Numbered from the stretch's first letter, positions 25,976-35,335 are shown. The stretch: 64,000 nt of DNA from Pontibacter beigongshangensis (GCF_014332515.1 NZ_VFSD01000002.1:248001-312000), one strand, 5' to 3'. The notes: a model not told the origin generated them from the letters alone. Numbers and translations: made by a program.

Positions 25976-26006
25976 AATTATTCTAATCAAAACAGCCCTC
26001 CCAGCG
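25976..26006 (-). repeat. Core repeat copy, diverged
   Basis: AATTATTCTAATCAAAACAG then CCCTCCCAGCG followed by CTGCTGTTGCTACTGCTACT. It is 71 nt after the GH43 gene ending at 26077, in its sense orientation. Confidence 0.85.
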
Positions 26007-26076
26007 ATTTTTCTGCTGTTGCTACTGCTACTAAATCCGTATTAATCCGGTTTCAGGAAGCAGAGAACAAGCCTGT

Positions 26077-27570
26077 TTACTGTTTCTTTTTTAACCAGAT
26101 GGCGGTTCCGTCTCCGTTCAGGCCGGTCATGACAATGGTTGAGGCTACTTTATTCTCCCAATCCCGGCCACGCGACACGTGCAGTTTGTCTGTAAACTGG
26201 CCGCCGTTCCACTTCAGCTCCAGCCAGGGCGCATTGTATACCCAGGTATTATTGCCTCCTTCGTTTATAGTGCCATTGGCATTCAGCTTAGTGGCAAAGG
26301 CCTCTGAGAAGCCCGGGTTTGTCTGCTCGTTGCCGTAGCCTGGCACCACGGGCTGCGTGAGTACAATCTGCTCATACTCTCCGGCCAGGTCGGCAGGTGT
26401 AATGGCGGGCGTTTGCGGCACAGCGGCATAACGCTGCGGCGACACTACGGGCCAGCCGCTCTCTGTCCATACAATTTCGCGCACATGCATCACCATATAG
26501 AACCGCTCGTTACCCGGTCCGCCCGGCCTGCCCTGGTGGGCAATGTAGTACTTGCCATTGTCTTTAAAAACAGCAGGGTGAGACACTCCTTGCCAGCCTC
26601 CGTGCCCCATAAACTTGTATGGCGACAGGATCATGGGTCCGTTATCGGCCTGGTTATCCACATTCACGCCATTCCAATCCACAAACGGGCCATCGGGGTT
26701 TGGCGACCGGTATACCCGCACGTTATATTTGGTTTCGAGCCAGTCGTAAGACACAAACAGGTAATATAGCTGCTGCTGCTCGTTGTAGATAATCTCCGGG
26801 CCTTCGAGGTTGCCGTTGTACATGCCGCCCGTCATGCCTCTGCGCACAATGCGCTTGCCTCTGTCGCCGGGAGTTTTGGCCAGGCCGGTGGCAGGGTCGA
26901 GCTGCACCACAAAAAGGCCATCCCAGGCAGAGCCGTAATGCATCCAGTGCTCTCCGGAGGGCGTTACCACCACCGAAGGGTCTATGGCATTGGTGCCGGG
27001 GCCGTTTGTTTCTGATGTCACGGCCAGGCCTTTTTCTAGCCAGGGTCCTTCAGGGGAGTTGGAAGTCAGCAGGCCGATGGCGCTTACCCGAAAACCTGTG
27101 GAGGCAAGCGAGTAGTAGAGTCTGTACTCTGCCCCCACCTTTAGGATGTAAGGTGCCCAGATGGACTGGTTTGGCGAAGCTTTTTTGCCGGTGATATAGT
27201 TTACCGCCTGCTGCGGCAGCCCGCTAAGCGCCCAGCCTCTGAATTCCCACTCCACCAGATCCTTAGACCGCCTGACCTGGATGCCGGGTTTCACGGCGGT
27301 TCCAAAAGCGGCATCGGTACTATAGGAGTAATAGTACTCTCCTGTTTTTAATACCGACGGGTCGTGTGTATTGTAAGGCCCCCACCTGCCAGAGAAATCA
27401 ATAGGGGCCAGGTTGGGATAGGTGTCGTTGATGTTATTGATATCAAACGGCTGCTGCGGCTGGGTGTACGTAGCATCGGCAATAGGATCTTTGTCTTTTG
27501 AACAGGACACGACAATCAGTAACAACATACATCCTGCTGCCTTTGCTGCTCCGGTCAGGAACTTCTTCAT
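26077..27570 (-). CDS. GH43 arabinanase-like lipoprotein with C-terminal beta domain
   Basis: The 497-residue protein starts at ATG 27570 (MKKFLTGAAKAAG) with lipobox IVVSC, so it is probably surface- or periplasm-anchored; the open frame extends 22 codons upstream. Catalytic GH43 positions are seen in NTHDPSVLKTG, NAIDPSVV and GNLEGPEIIYN. A roughly 100-residue C-terminal domain after the propeller (EYEQIVLTQPV onward) resembles the extra module of arabinan-binding GH43 proteins. It is first in the cluster and so may be the initial outer enzyme. Endo-arabinanase is the best guess. Confidence 0.87.
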   Translation of the reverse strand: MKKFLTGAAKAAGCMLLLIVVSCSKDKDPIADATYTQPQQPFDINNINDTYPNLAPIDFSGRWGPYNTHDPSVLKTGEYYYSYSTDAAFGTAVKPGIQVRRSKDLVEWEFRGWALSGLPQQAVNYITGKKASPNQSIWAPYILKVGAEYRLYYSLASTGFRVSAIGLLTSNSPEGPWLEKGLAVTSETNGPGTNAIDPSVVVTPSGEHWMHYGSAWDGLFVVQLDPATGLAKTPGDRGKRIVRRGMTGGMYNGNLEGPEIIYNEQQQLYYLFVSYDWLETKYNVRVYRSPNPDGPFVDWNGVNVDNQADNGPMILSPYKFMGHGGWQGVSHPAVFKDNGKYYIAHQGRPGGPGNERFYMVMHVREIVWTESGWPVVSPQRYAAVPQTPAITPADLAGEYEQIVLTQPVVPGYGNEQTNPGFSEAFATKLNANGTINEGGNNTWVYNAPWLELKWNGGQFTDKLHVSRGRDWENKVASTIVMTGLNGDGTAIWLKKKQ

Positions 27571-28114
27571 GCTTGTTTGGTTTAAATTGCCATCTGCTTC
27601 TAGGGAATACACTTCTACTCCTGCCCCCTCTGTCATGCTTAACCTGGTGCTACCCTGCCGACATCTATTTCAGGAGTCGCTCATATGTAAAGTCTCGCTT
27701 CATATATAAGTGTAAATTCAACATTTATAAAAAATGTTTTTAAAAGTATTTAATTACTAAATCAATAGCAAGTATCCCGGCCTAAAAAAACTAATGCTTA
27801 TTCGTTTATTTTCAAGAGTATTTCGTCCGCTTTAGCCACCCGCATATTTTACTTGTAGTTTTGACAACTTTATAAGGTTTACGAATTCTGCATAAAAAAC
27901 TCTGAACCTATTTCAGATAAATACCGGATTTCCGACAGAAGTCTGCGAGGCGGGTTCCTTGTCAAATTATACATCAGAAACTTGAAATTATTAGACTGGC
28001 CTGCTCTAAGTGCTAATGGTTTAGGCAGGCCAGTTTAGCTCAGGAGAAAAAGGCTGGAGGAGCGCGGCAAGGAAAGCTCTTCGGTCTTAAATTGGCATCC
28101 TTTTGCTAAGCCGT
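27571..28114. other. 544-bp gap between the glycosidase cluster and radical SAM gene
   Basis: No ORF or core repeat. It should contain the promoter of the arabinan cluster; the sequence near 27700-27800 is A+T-rich. A perfect 10-bp stem, ACTGGCCTGC/GCAGGCCAGT (27995-28004 and 28025-28034), probably ends the radical SAM transcript. Confidence 0.6.
27995..28034 (-). terminator. Hairpin after radical SAM gene
   Basis: 10-bp perfect stem with a 20-nt loop, 80 nt beyond the stop at 28115. Position suggests termination; the following U tract is short. Confidence 0.5.
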
Positions 28115-29101
28115 TCAGTTAAAGCCTACCAATCGCTTCCAGGTGCCTTTGTAGAAGTTGTATTTGAGGGTGCTGGGCAGCGCCTTCCAGAAATATTTGT
28201 TTACCTCCACGGCAAAGCTTGGCTGCATGTAGCAGTTAATCGTGCAGCCTTCGCAGGCAGGCAAGCGGCCTTCCTGCCGCTTTAGCTCGTTTACCGGTTC
28301 GGAGCGGTAGAGGTCATACAAGTTGCCATGTATCGGGAAACTTTTAGCGCCGAGGTGGTAACAGGGCAGCACGAGCTCGTTTTCCGGTGAGATCACCAGT
28401 GTGGTGGAGGCAGCCTTGCAAACAGGTTTATCGATGTGGTTGCCGCCATCACGCCGTAGCTCTACAAAGCCATCGTTCAGGTACACGCCTTTGCGCCTGC
28501 CGAAGGCCGAGAGATAATCCAGTTCTGCCTCTGTAAGTTGCTCTCCTGCCGCCACGCCATTGTACTCAAAAGCAGGGTTCAGGATCAGCATGAGCTTGTT
28601 GGGCTGCGTTACCTGCTGGTACACCTCCTCCAACTGGGCCAGGTTATGCTTAAACACCGTAAAAATAATATCGGGTCGTTCCCCCAGTTGCTTTGCCACC
28701 TGTATAGACTCCATTACGAAGTCGAAGCAGGCTACACCACGGCCATTGTCGTGTTCGGTTTTAGAAGACGAGTCGAGCGAAAAATGGAGCATATCTACCA
28801 GGCCTTTTAGCCGCTCCGCCAGTTTGGGGTAGAGCAGGCCGTTGGTGGTGAGGGTGGTGATAAAGCCCATCTCGTGCGCCATCCGCAAAAAAACGTCTAT
28901 CTCGCGGTGCAGCAATGGCTCACCTCCGGTAAAGTCAATCACCTCCACACCCAGCCGCTTCAGGTCCTGCAGGTTTTTTCTTACATCCTCGGCCTTTATA
29001 TAGGGCGAGGGCTTTTCCCAGATATCACAAAACGAGCACCTGGCGTTACAGCGGTAGGTAACGTAATAGTTGCAAAGCACAGGTTTTGAGGTAAGGCGCA
29101 T
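28115..29101 (-). CDS. Radical SAM protein with C-terminal Cys-rich (SPASM-like) tail
   Basis: The 328-residue protein has the radical SAM cluster motif C18-x3-C22-x2-C25 (YRCNARCSFCDIW), followed by DFTGGEPLL, which contacts SAM. The C-terminal part has VCKAAST, PCYHLG and CEGCTINC, which may bind auxiliary iron-sulfur clusters as in SPASM or twitch domains. The substrate is not evident, and no peptide precursor gene is visible beside it. The start at 29101 (MRLTSK) was preferred to a TTG nine bases upstream. Confidence 0.85.
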   Translation of the reverse strand: MRLTSKPVLCNYYVTYRCNARCSFCDIWEKPSPYIKAEDVRKNLQDLKRLGVEVIDFTGGEPLLHREIDVFLRMAHEMGFITTLTTNGLLYPKLAERLKGLVDMLHFSLDSSSKTEHDNGRGVACFDFVMESIQVAKQLGERPDIIFTVFKHNLAQLEEVYQQVTQPNKLMLILNPAFEYNGVAAGEQLTEAELDYLSAFGRRKGVYLNDGFVELRRDGGNHIDKPVCKAASTTLVISPENELVLPCYHLGAKSFPIHGNLYDLYRSEPVNELKRQEGRLPACEGCTINCYMQPSFAVEVNKYFWKALPSTLKYNFYKGTWKRLVGFN

Positions 29102-29291
29102 AGGCTTCAAAAGTAGCTAAAATCTGCGAAGATTGTACTGTTCCCGCCTTTGCGCCCAGCAGCAAAGGCCACCCTGGCAGCCACTGGAACCTCGCCGGAG
29201 CCAGCACAAAAAAACAGCAGGTACGTACAAGATTCTATTTTCGGCACGTTATGCTCAGCATAAGGTTATTTTAAGACTAATAGAATTCACT

Positions 29292-29906
29292 ATGAAAAAG
29301 ATATTATTGACGGTATTATCCATGCTGGCATTGCATATTTCGGCAGATGCCCAGGCGCAGTCTTCGCCGCTTACGCTAGGCATTAAAGGCGGCGTAAGCT
29401 CCACTAAGGTCATGTTTAGCGATGTGGTGAGCAACTCGGAGTACAGAAACCCTGAAAATATAACAGGCTACCATGCCGGCGCATTTGCCAGATTGCAGAT
29501 TATGGGCTTTTTTCTGCAGCCCGAGGCAGTGCTCGCTTCTTCAGGCGGCAAAATACAGGTACTCGACAACCAGTTGAGCACCCCTACCGGCAGCTCGCAG
29601 GAGTTTAAGTTTACCCGCCTGGATGTGCCCATTCTAGTGGGCTTCAACCTGTTGAACTTCCTCAGGGTGCAGGCTGGCCCGGTAGCCTCTATTATGATGA
29701 GCGCCAAACAGGAAGGCAAGACCCTCGACAACTACATGAGCGAATCTGACTGGGGCGTGCAGGGGGGTGTGGGTGTCGATATTGGCAGTCTCACCTTTGA
29801 CGCCCGGTACGAAACCATCAAAAGGAAATACACTGAAACGGGCAATAACTTTAACATGCGAAACCAGCAATTTATTTTTAGTGTCGGGTACAAATTTTTG
29901 AGATAG
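29292..29906 (+). CDS. Outer-membrane beta-barrel protein (PorT-like)
   Basis: The 204-residue protein starts MKKILLTVLSMLALHISADA, a Sec signal peptide; earlier in-frame codons from 29133 are noncoding in character. The rest alternates hydrophobic and polar residues in about eight strands with glycine-rich turns (LGIKGGVSS, VQGGVGVDIG) and ends FSVGYKFLR, the aromatic-rich C-terminal strand of outer-membrane barrels. Fits the beta-barrel family common in Bacteroidota; ligand unknown. Confidence 0.82.
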   Translation: MKKILLTVLSMLALHISADAQAQSSPLTLGIKGGVSSTKVMFSDVVSNSEYRNPENITGYHAGAFARLQIMGFFLQPEAVLASSGGKIQVLDNQLSTPTGSSQEFKFTRLDVPILVGFNLLNFLRVQAGPVASIMMSAKQEGKTLDNYMSESDWGVQGGVGVDIGSLTFDARYETIKRKYTETGNNFNMRNQQFIFSVGYKFLR

Positions 29907-29921
29907 CCGGAGAATTTAGGT

Positions 29922-29976
29922 ACCTAAAGCAGCAGTGGCTGCCCCAGCAATTGGGGCAGCCACTGCTGCTTTAGGT
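29922..29976. terminator. 25-bp perfect hairpin after the outer-membrane protein gene
   Basis: Arms 29922-29946 and 29952-29976 are fully complementary around the loop GCAAT. No T run follows immediately; the next 17 bases lead into a core repeat. Exceptionally stable for a 3' end structure. Confidence 0.8.
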
Positions 29977-29984
29977 GGTTTCAA

Positions 29985-29993
29985 TTATTCTAA
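29985..29993. repeat. Target site duplication, left
   Basis: TTATTCTAA, identical to 30365-30373 on the other side of the inserted element. Confidence 0.85.
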
Positions 29994-30364
29994 CCCAAGT
30001 TGTGCGGTAGTAGCCCTAAATAATGTGGTGCGGCGGGTAACTACGAGTCAGATACAGTTGCCAGGTGCACCGAATGACGATTTTTTGTTGGGGGTAGGGG
30101 CCCTCTACAAAGAGCGTTCAGCGAGTGGGGGAAGGGGCCCCCGACAAGCAAAATCATCTTGATTTTTTTGGTTCTTTTTTTATCAAGACAAAAAGAACAA
30201 AGACACGGGCCATGAAACAAGCTGCTTTTGCCATCAAGTCTTAACAAGTGGCTATGCTAACTTAGCCCCAAGCCTGTGGCCATTGCCTTAGGCTTTCGCC
30301 CACAAGATCCTTTCAGGAGGACAAAGGGACAATGTCAGAGAGGCTCTCTACCGCACAACTTGGG
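29994..30364. mobile_element. MITE-like element, 371 bp, non-coding
   Basis: The ends are perfect 17-bp inverted repeats, CCCAAGTTGTGCGGTAG at 29994-30010 and its complement at 30348-30364. They are bordered by a 9-bp direct duplication, TTATTCTAA. The interior has no transposase ORF but contains local inverted segments (GGGGCCCTC near 30097, AGGGGCCCCC near 30134, a T-rich run at 30161-30180). It is presumably moved in trans by a transposase making 9-bp duplications; I cannot name the family. Confidence 0.85.
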
Positions 30365-30373
30365 TTATTCTAA
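30365..30373. repeat. Target site duplication, right
   Basis: TTATTCTAA, identical to 29985-29993. Confidence 0.85.
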
Positions 30374-30581
30374 TGCTTTTGGCCCTCCGGAGGTTTTTTT
30401 AAGACACAGGACTTTTAAGCCTGAATCAGGATTATCAGGATTAGAGGATCAGTAGGATACCGTCATCAGGCCCCCAACCACACTGGGCGTTTTTCCGGCT
30501 ACGTCCAGCAAAGGCACCTCCAACCAGCTAGAAATTTATTTTAACCATTCAACAACAAACAATCAGCAAGTAGCCACCGGC

Positions 30582-30612
30582 AATTATGCTAACGAAAAAG
30601 TCCCTCCAGAGG
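30582..30612 (-). repeat. Core repeat copy
   Basis: AATTATGCTAACGAAAAAGT then CCCTCCAGAGG, preceded by the ATTCAACAACAAACAATC flank and followed by CTACTGCTGCAG. It is 49 nt after the AbgT-like gene's stop, in its sense orientation. Confidence 0.88.
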
Positions 30613-30660
30613 CATTTTTACCTACTGCTGCAGCTGGCAAATCAAAATGTCTTATATCTT

Positions 30661-32187
30661 TTACGGCATATACATCTCTGCGCCAGGCCCTACCGGCAGC
30701 CCGAGTAGTATCCAGACAATCAGCAGAAGGGTCCAGCCGATAAAGAACACCACCGAGTAGGGCAGCATGGTAGAGATAACCGTGCCGATACCTGCCTTTT
30801 TGTCGTAGCGCTGGATAAAGGCTACAATCAGGGCAAAGTACGACATCATGGGCGAGATGATGTTGGTTACGCTATCGCCGATGCGGTAGGCTACCTGCGT
30901 AAATTCAGGAGTGTAGCCCAGCAGCATAAACATCGGGATAAACACAGGAGCCATGATGGCCCACTTGGCAGAGGCGCTACCCATAACCAGGTTTATGGTG
31001 GCAGCCACCAGGATGAACATGATCATGAGCGGAATATCACTCAGTCCCATTGTTTTGAGCACATCGGCTCCGTTGATAGCCAGGATCAGGCCGAGGTTTG
31101 TCCAGTTGAAATAGGCCACGAACTGGGCGGCAAAGAACACCAGTACAATATAAGAGCCCAGTGTCTCCATCGATTTGGACATGCCACGCATCACGTCGCT
31201 GTCGTTGCGGATGGTTTTGGCGCCGATGCCGTAGGCGATACCCACAATGGCCGAAATCAGGAAAATAAACGCCACGATGCCCGACATAAACGGAGAATGC
31301 AGGATCTCGCCTGTTTCCGGGTCGCGCAGGTAGCCGTTTTCTGGCAGGAGCCCACCAAGAATAAAGGCCGTGAGCAAGGCAAAGGCAATAGTGGCGTACA
31401 GCAGCCCCCGTTTTTCCTGGGCATTAAGCCGCTCTATCCGCTCCGGCTTCTCCTCGCCGGTATATTCCCCGAGCCTTGGTATCACCACTTTTTCAGTAAC
31501 CCAGGTTCCCAGCCCGGCAATAATAAAAGTGGAAACGAACATAAAGTAATAATTGGCCGCCGGGTTTACCACATACTCCGGATCTATGATTCTGGCAGCC
31601 TCCGTAGAGAGCCCGGCCAGCAGCGGATCTACGGTACCAAGCAGCAGGTTAGCGCTGTACCCGCCCGACACACCTGCAAAAGCAGCTGCCAGACCCGCTA
31701 ACGGGTGCCGCCCTGCCGCCAGGAAAATAACAGCTGCCAGCGGCACCAGCAGTACATACCCTACCTCACTGGCTGTGTTAGACATTACGCCGGCAAACAC
31801 GATCACAAACGTGAGCAGCCGCTTAGGCGACGACAGCACCACCAGCCGCAGCACCGCCCCGATAAAACCGGTTCCCTCGGCAATACCGATACCCAGCAAC
31901 GATACCAGCACCGTACCCAGCGGGGCAAAGGCCGTGAAGTTCGTGACCATGCGCGTCAGGATCATGTGGAGCCCATCGCGGGAGAGCAGGTTTACAGGGG
32001 TTATGGTTTCGCCGGTGCCGGGGTGCACCACCGCCAGGTCGAACAGGCTTGCTACCCACGAGAGCAGCACGACCAGCAGGGCAAAGCCCGCAAACAGCGT
32101 GGCCGGGTGGGGCAGCGCATTCCCGATACGCTCTATCACCGATAAAAACTTATCGACCCACGACTTCTTTTTCTTTAATTCAGGCAT
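30661..32187 (-). CDS. AbgT-family transporter
   Basis: Inner-membrane transporter of 508 residues (start [10 protein letters not shown] at 32187; the frame runs on to 32409 without support). Some 11-13 hydrophobic helices are visible, with family signatures [19 protein letters not shown] and [21 protein letters not shown]. AbgT proteins were first described for p-aminobenzoyl-glutamate uptake; some relatives export sulfonamides or antimetabolites by proton exchange. Nothing nearby points to a substrate. It is divergent from the LD-carboxypeptidase gene with a 160-bp shared upstream region. Confidence 0.92.
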   Translation of the reverse strand: MPELKKKKSWVDKFLSVIERIGNALPHPATLFAGFALLVVLLSWVASLFDLAVVHPGTGETITPVNLLSRDGLHMILTRMVTNFTAFAPLGTVLVSLLGIGIAEGTGFIGAVLRLVVLSSPKRLLTFVIVFAGVMSNTASEVGYVLLVPLAAVIFLAAGRHPLAGLAAAFAGVSGGYSANLLLGTVDPLLAGLSTEAARIIDPEYVVNPAANYYFMFVSTFIIAGLGTWVTEKVVIPRLGEYTGEEKPERIERLNAQEKRGLLYATIAFALLTAFILGGLLPENGYLRDPETGEILHSPFMSGIVAFIFLISAIVGIAYGIGAKTIRNDSDVMRGMSKSMETLGSYIVLVFFAAQFVAYFNWTNLGLILAINGADVLKTMGLSDIPLMIMFILVAATINLVMGSASAKWAIMAPVFIPMFMLLGYTPEFTQVAYRIGDSVTNIISPMMSYFALIVAFIQRYDKKAGIGTVISTMLPYSVVFFIGWTLLLIVWILLGLPVGPGAEMYMP

Positions 32188-32347
32188 ATTTTCTTTCCGG
32201 ACACAAGTGGCAAGACGCTGGCCCCAGCCTATGCTGTAAGCCCTGTTTCCCCCCTTAAAAGCTGGGATGGTGTCGAATTTGCTCAAAAAAATGCTGTTCA
32301 GCAAATTTTGTTCAAAAAGCCATACCTTCGCTATCCGTAAAAAAGCC

Positions 32348-33256
32348 ATGCACATGATACCACCCCTTCGCCCGGGCGATAAAATTGCCATTGTGGCCAC
32401 CGCCCGCAAAATAAGTCTGCCAGAGATAGATGCTGCTATTCAGACGTTTAGGAGCTGGGGCCTGGAGGTGGTGATCGGGCAAACCATCGGGGCCAGTTAC
32501 CACCAGTTTGCCGGAGACGATGCCCTGCGGCTGCAGGACCTGCAGCAGATGCTCGACGACCCGGCTGTAAAAGCGATTATATGCGCCCGTGGAGGCTACG
32601 GCACGACCCGCATCATCGATCAGGTGGACTTTTCGCAGTTTCAGGAGCGGCCGAAGTGGCTGGTGGGTTTCAGCGATGTTACCACCTTACACAGCCACCT
32701 CCACACGCTGGGCATAGAATCGGTGCATGCGGTAATGCCTGTTCTTTTTTCGAAAGAAGGCTCAGAGGCAGCAATTGAGAGTCTGCGGCAGGTGCTGTTC
32801 GGTGAACCTATTGCCTACACAGCCGCACCACACGCCTTTAACCGCACCGGCACCGCGCAGGGGCAGCTGGTGGGTGGCAACCTCTCGATGCTGCACAACC
32901 TCACCGGCACCCGCTCCGACATCGACACCCGGGGCAAGATCCTCTTCCTCGAAGACCTGGATGAGTACCTCTACCACCTCGACCGCATGCTGGTGCACCT
33001 CGACCGCACTGGCAAGCTGAGTCGGCTGGCAGGTCTGGTGGTAGGCCACATGAGCGACATGCACGACAACGCCATACCGTTTGGCAAAGATGCCTACGAA
33101 ATCATTCTGGAGCACACCGGCAAATACAATTACCCTATCTGCTTTGGTTTCCCGGTAGGGCACGAGCCTGATAACCTGGCCCTGGTGTGCGGACGAAAAG
33201 CCCAGCTGCAGGTGCAGCCGGATGGCGTGAGTTTGGCGTATGTTCATCACATCTGA
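32348..33256 (+). CDS. LD-carboxypeptidase (peptidase S66, LdcA/MccF-like)
   Basis: Serine peptidase of 302 residues that removes the terminal D-Ala from murein tetrapeptides during wall recycling. Triad residues in family order: S109 in VGFSDVT, E202 in FLEDLDE and H272 in VGHEPDN. The N-terminal [13 protein letters not shown] and ICARGGYGT segments are typical of S66. No signal peptide, so cytoplasmic. MccF-type immunity peptidases share this fold and are the alternative, but the wall-recycling role is more common. Start at 32348 ([11 protein letters not shown]). Confidence 0.92.
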   Translation: MHMIPPLRPGDKIAIVATARKISLPEIDAAIQTFRSWGLEVVIGQTIGASYHQFAGDDALRLQDLQQMLDDPAVKAIICARGGYGTTRIIDQVDFSQFQERPKWLVGFSDVTTLHSHLHTLGIESVHAVMPVLFSKEGSEAAIESLRQVLFGEPIAYTAAPHAFNRTGTAQGQLVGGNLSMLHNLTGTRSDIDTRGKILFLEDLDEYLYHLDRMLVHLDRTGKLSRLAGLVVGHMSDMHDNAIPFGKDAYEIILEHTGKYNYPICFGFPVGHEPDNLALVCGRKAQLQVQPDGVSLAYVHHI

Positions 33257-33657
33257 TAATAGCTAAATTGGTGCAGGGGCAGCAGGGGCAGCAGAAGCTC
33301 AGGAGGGGCATTTTCATTTGAATAATTTGGTTGCTGATTGTTTGTTGTTGATTGTTAAATAGTTGATATGGAGGCCTGAAAACGCATTACCATAATAGGC
33401 TTTAAGAATCATCAACTTATCCCTTTTGAAAAGTCCTGTGTTCTGTTTCCGGAGGTTCCAACAATTCAAATTAAGGAAATTCAAGCTGCTGTCTATAACA
33501 AACACGTGTTCAGACAAGGTTTTGCTGCGGCTTTTCCCTTACAACTATTCCTATCCTGTTTCGGTATAATGCCGGGAGGCTGCCAGCCGTTGTACCCGGA
33601 GGTGCAGCCTGAAACCAGCCGGACCCACTCAATTAATTATACAGTTATTTCCATTAA
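33257..33657. other. 401-bp gap with core repeat and flank
   Basis: Core at 33297-33327 followed by the flank TTGTTGTTGATTGTTAAAT (near 33341). Beyond 33380 I see nothing definite. Confidence 0.55.
33297..33327 (+). repeat. Core repeat copy
   Basis: GCTCAGGAGGGGCATTTTC followed by ATTTGAATAATT, preceded by GGGGCAGCAGGGGCAGCAG. It is 40 nt after the LD-carboxypeptidase stop, sense orientation. Confidence 0.88.
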
Positions 33658-34386
33658 ATGCCTTTTACTTTTTCGCACCCGGCCATTGTTTTACCCGTGC
33701 ACGCTGTTTTCAGGCGGTGGACTTCTTTAACGGGATTGGTGGCTGGCAGCCTGGCACCAGACTTTGAGAAGTTTATGAAGATGGCAGCAGACGATCATTT
33801 CAGCCACACCTGGCGCAGCATTTTTTATTTCAACCTGCCCGTAGGGCTGCTGCTCGCCTTTGTGTTTCATGTGCTTGTGCGCGATGCCCTGATCGACAAC
33901 CTGCCCGGCTTTCTGCGCAGGCGCCTGTACAGCTTTAAGCAGTTTGACTGGATCAGTTATTTTAAGCGGAACTACGGTATGGTGGTGATTTCTGTTCTGC
34001 TGGGCGCCGCCTCCCATATTTTCTGGGACAGCTTCACTCACAAAGAGGGGCGCGCCGTGGGCTGGTTTCCGGTTCTGCTGCATAGCTTTGTTCATTCCGG
34101 CTACCGTTACTCCTATTTCTTCATCCTGCAGCTCCTGAGCTCGCTAGTTGGTGCGGTTGTTATTTTTTATGCCATTCTTAAACTGCCGCCAGCTCCTGCT
34201 GCACCAGCCCAAGGGTGGCGTAGGCTCCTTTATTGGCTTACCGTTTTTGCTGTAACCACACTTGCCGTGCTGCTGAAGGTATGGCTCGGAGAGCATATTA
34301 ACTGGGACCTGATTTTTATTTACATCTCTGCCTTTTTGGTAGGCCTGATAGGAGCGCCCCTTATTCTGAAAAATCTGCAGTCCTGA
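33658..34386 (+). CDS. DUF4184 membrane protein
   Basis: The 242-residue membrane protein starts MPFTFSHPAIVLP and has about five hydrophobic helices. The conserved polar clusters FSHP, GSLAPDFEKF and ASHIFWDSFTH are characteristic of DUF4184, whose His/Asp residues could bind metal as in related membrane-bound hydrolases of the YdjM/PAP2-like group. Activity is not known. The ATG at 33658 puts the motif at the very N-terminus, as in relatives. Confidence 0.85.
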   Translation: MPFTFSHPAIVLPVHAVFRRWTSLTGLVAGSLAPDFEKFMKMAADDHFSHTWRSIFYFNLPVGLLLAFVFHVLVRDALIDNLPGFLRRRLYSFKQFDWISYFKRNYGMVVISVLLGAASHIFWDSFTHKEGRAVGWFPVLLHSFVHSGYRYSYFFILQLLSSLVGAVVIFYAILKLPPAPAAPAQGWRRLLYWLTVFAVTTLAVLLKVWLGEHINWDLIFIYISAFLVGLIGAPLILKNLQS

Positions 34387-34422
34387 GGCATAGAGCAGCA
34401 GGAGCAGCAACTAAAACGCCAG

Positions 34423-34453
34423 GCTCCGGAGGGCTATTTTGATTCGAATAATT
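34423..34453 (+). repeat. Core repeat copy
   Basis: GCTCCGGAGGGCTATTTTG then ATTCGAATAATT, after AGCAGCAGGAGCAGCAA and 37 nt after the DUF4184 stop. Followed by a CTAATTGTTAAATGGTTG flank. Confidence 0.88.
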
Positions 34454-34624
34454 TACCCGTTAATTACTGAATGGCCTAATTGTTAAATGGTTGATTCCTC
34501 AATTCGGAGATGAGTAGATCTGGAAAGTAATCTCCACGGCTTTGACAGAACATTCAACTTCGCAATCGTCAATTTGCCTTCCAACACAATCAATAGTTAA
34601 CCGAAAATGTGTTGCGATGACTTT

Positions 34625-35335
34625 TCACATGCCCTCCTGGTCTATTCCTTTTGCCCGCACATCCTGATAATAGTTGCAGATGGACTGCAGTACACACTGC
34701 TCACATTTGGGAGAGTACCAGGTGCAGATGCGCTGCCCGTGCCAGAACAGGTGCTTATGAAAGTTGAAGAGTTCTACGGCATCTTTCGGCAGCATGTCGA
34801 GCAGCAGCTTGTGGGCTTTGTCGGCTGTTACCTTGGCTCCTATCAGCCCTACCCGCTGGCTCACCCGGAACACATGCGTATCTACGGGTAACACCGGCTT
34901 TTTAAAGTTGAACAGCAACAGCAGCGTAGCGGTTTTCAGCCCCACCCCCGGCAGGCGCGTGAGCCAGGCCATGGCCTCCTCCACCGGCATATCCTGCAGA
35001 AAATCGATGTTTATCTCGCCCCGCTCCTCTTTTATCATGCGCAGGGTTTGCTGTATCTGGGGTGCCTTCTGCCCTGGGTAGCGGGTAGTGACCACTGCAT
35101 CAGCCAGTTCCTCCACCGGGGCGTTCATCACTCCCTCCCAGTCGCCGAAACGTTCCAGTATGGTATTGTAGGCTTTCACCTCGTCGGCGTGGGTAGTGCG
35201 GTGCGAGAGCATGGTCGAGATAAGCTCCTGCATAGGCGAACGCCGGCTTCGGAGCTCCAGCACCTGGTAGGTTTGGTTCAGCAGCTCGTGTGTCTGCAGG
35301 GTTTTCTGCTGCACCGGCAACGTATGCGCATCCAT
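34625..35335 (-). CDS. Endonuclease III-like DNA glycosylase (HhH-GPD, 4Fe-4S)
   Basis: Base-excision repair enzyme of 236 residues. It carries the helix-hairpin-helix LPGVGLKTATLLLLF, which holds the catalytic Lys, the following PVDTHVFRV with the catalytic Asp, and a C-terminal cluster loop C-x6-C-x2-C-x5-C (CTWYSPKCEQCVLQSIC). All catalytic elements of endonuclease III are therefore present. It differs somewhat from canonical Nth in the N-terminal half, so substrate range (oxidised pyrimidines) is inferred. It is convergent with the DUF4184 gene. Confidence 0.88.
   Translation of the reverse strand: MDAHTLPVQQKTLQTHELLNQTYQVLELRSRRSPMQELISTMLSHRTTHADEVKAYNTILERFGDWEGVMNAPVEELADAVVTTRYPGQKAPQIQQTLRMIKEERGEINIDFLQDMPVEEAMAWLTRLPGVGLKTATLLLLFNFKKPVLPVDTHVFRVSQRVGLIGAKVTADKAHKLLLDMLPKDAVELFNFHKHLFWHGQRICTWYSPKCEQCVLQSICNYYQDVRAKGIDQEGM

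Larger units (their letters stand above)
29983..30393 (-). repeat. Core repeat copy interrupted by a MITE
   Basis: The left part (29983-29993, AATTATTCTAA) and right part (30365-30393, TTATTCTAATGCTTTTGG then CCCTCCGGAGG) together make one core once the 371-bp insertion and one 9-bp duplication are removed. Confidence 0.85.
29907..30660. other. 754-bp gap: hairpin, MITE and two core repeats, no gene
   Basis: Content is fully accounted for by the 25-bp hairpin, the MITE in its core target, a second core at 30582-30612, and a flank of the AACCATTCAACAACAAAC type (30543-30560). Confidence 0.75.

Noticed and set aside
29133-29291. Upstream extension of the outer-membrane protein
   Set aside because: It would put 53 polar residues before a perfect signal peptide that begins at ATG 29292.
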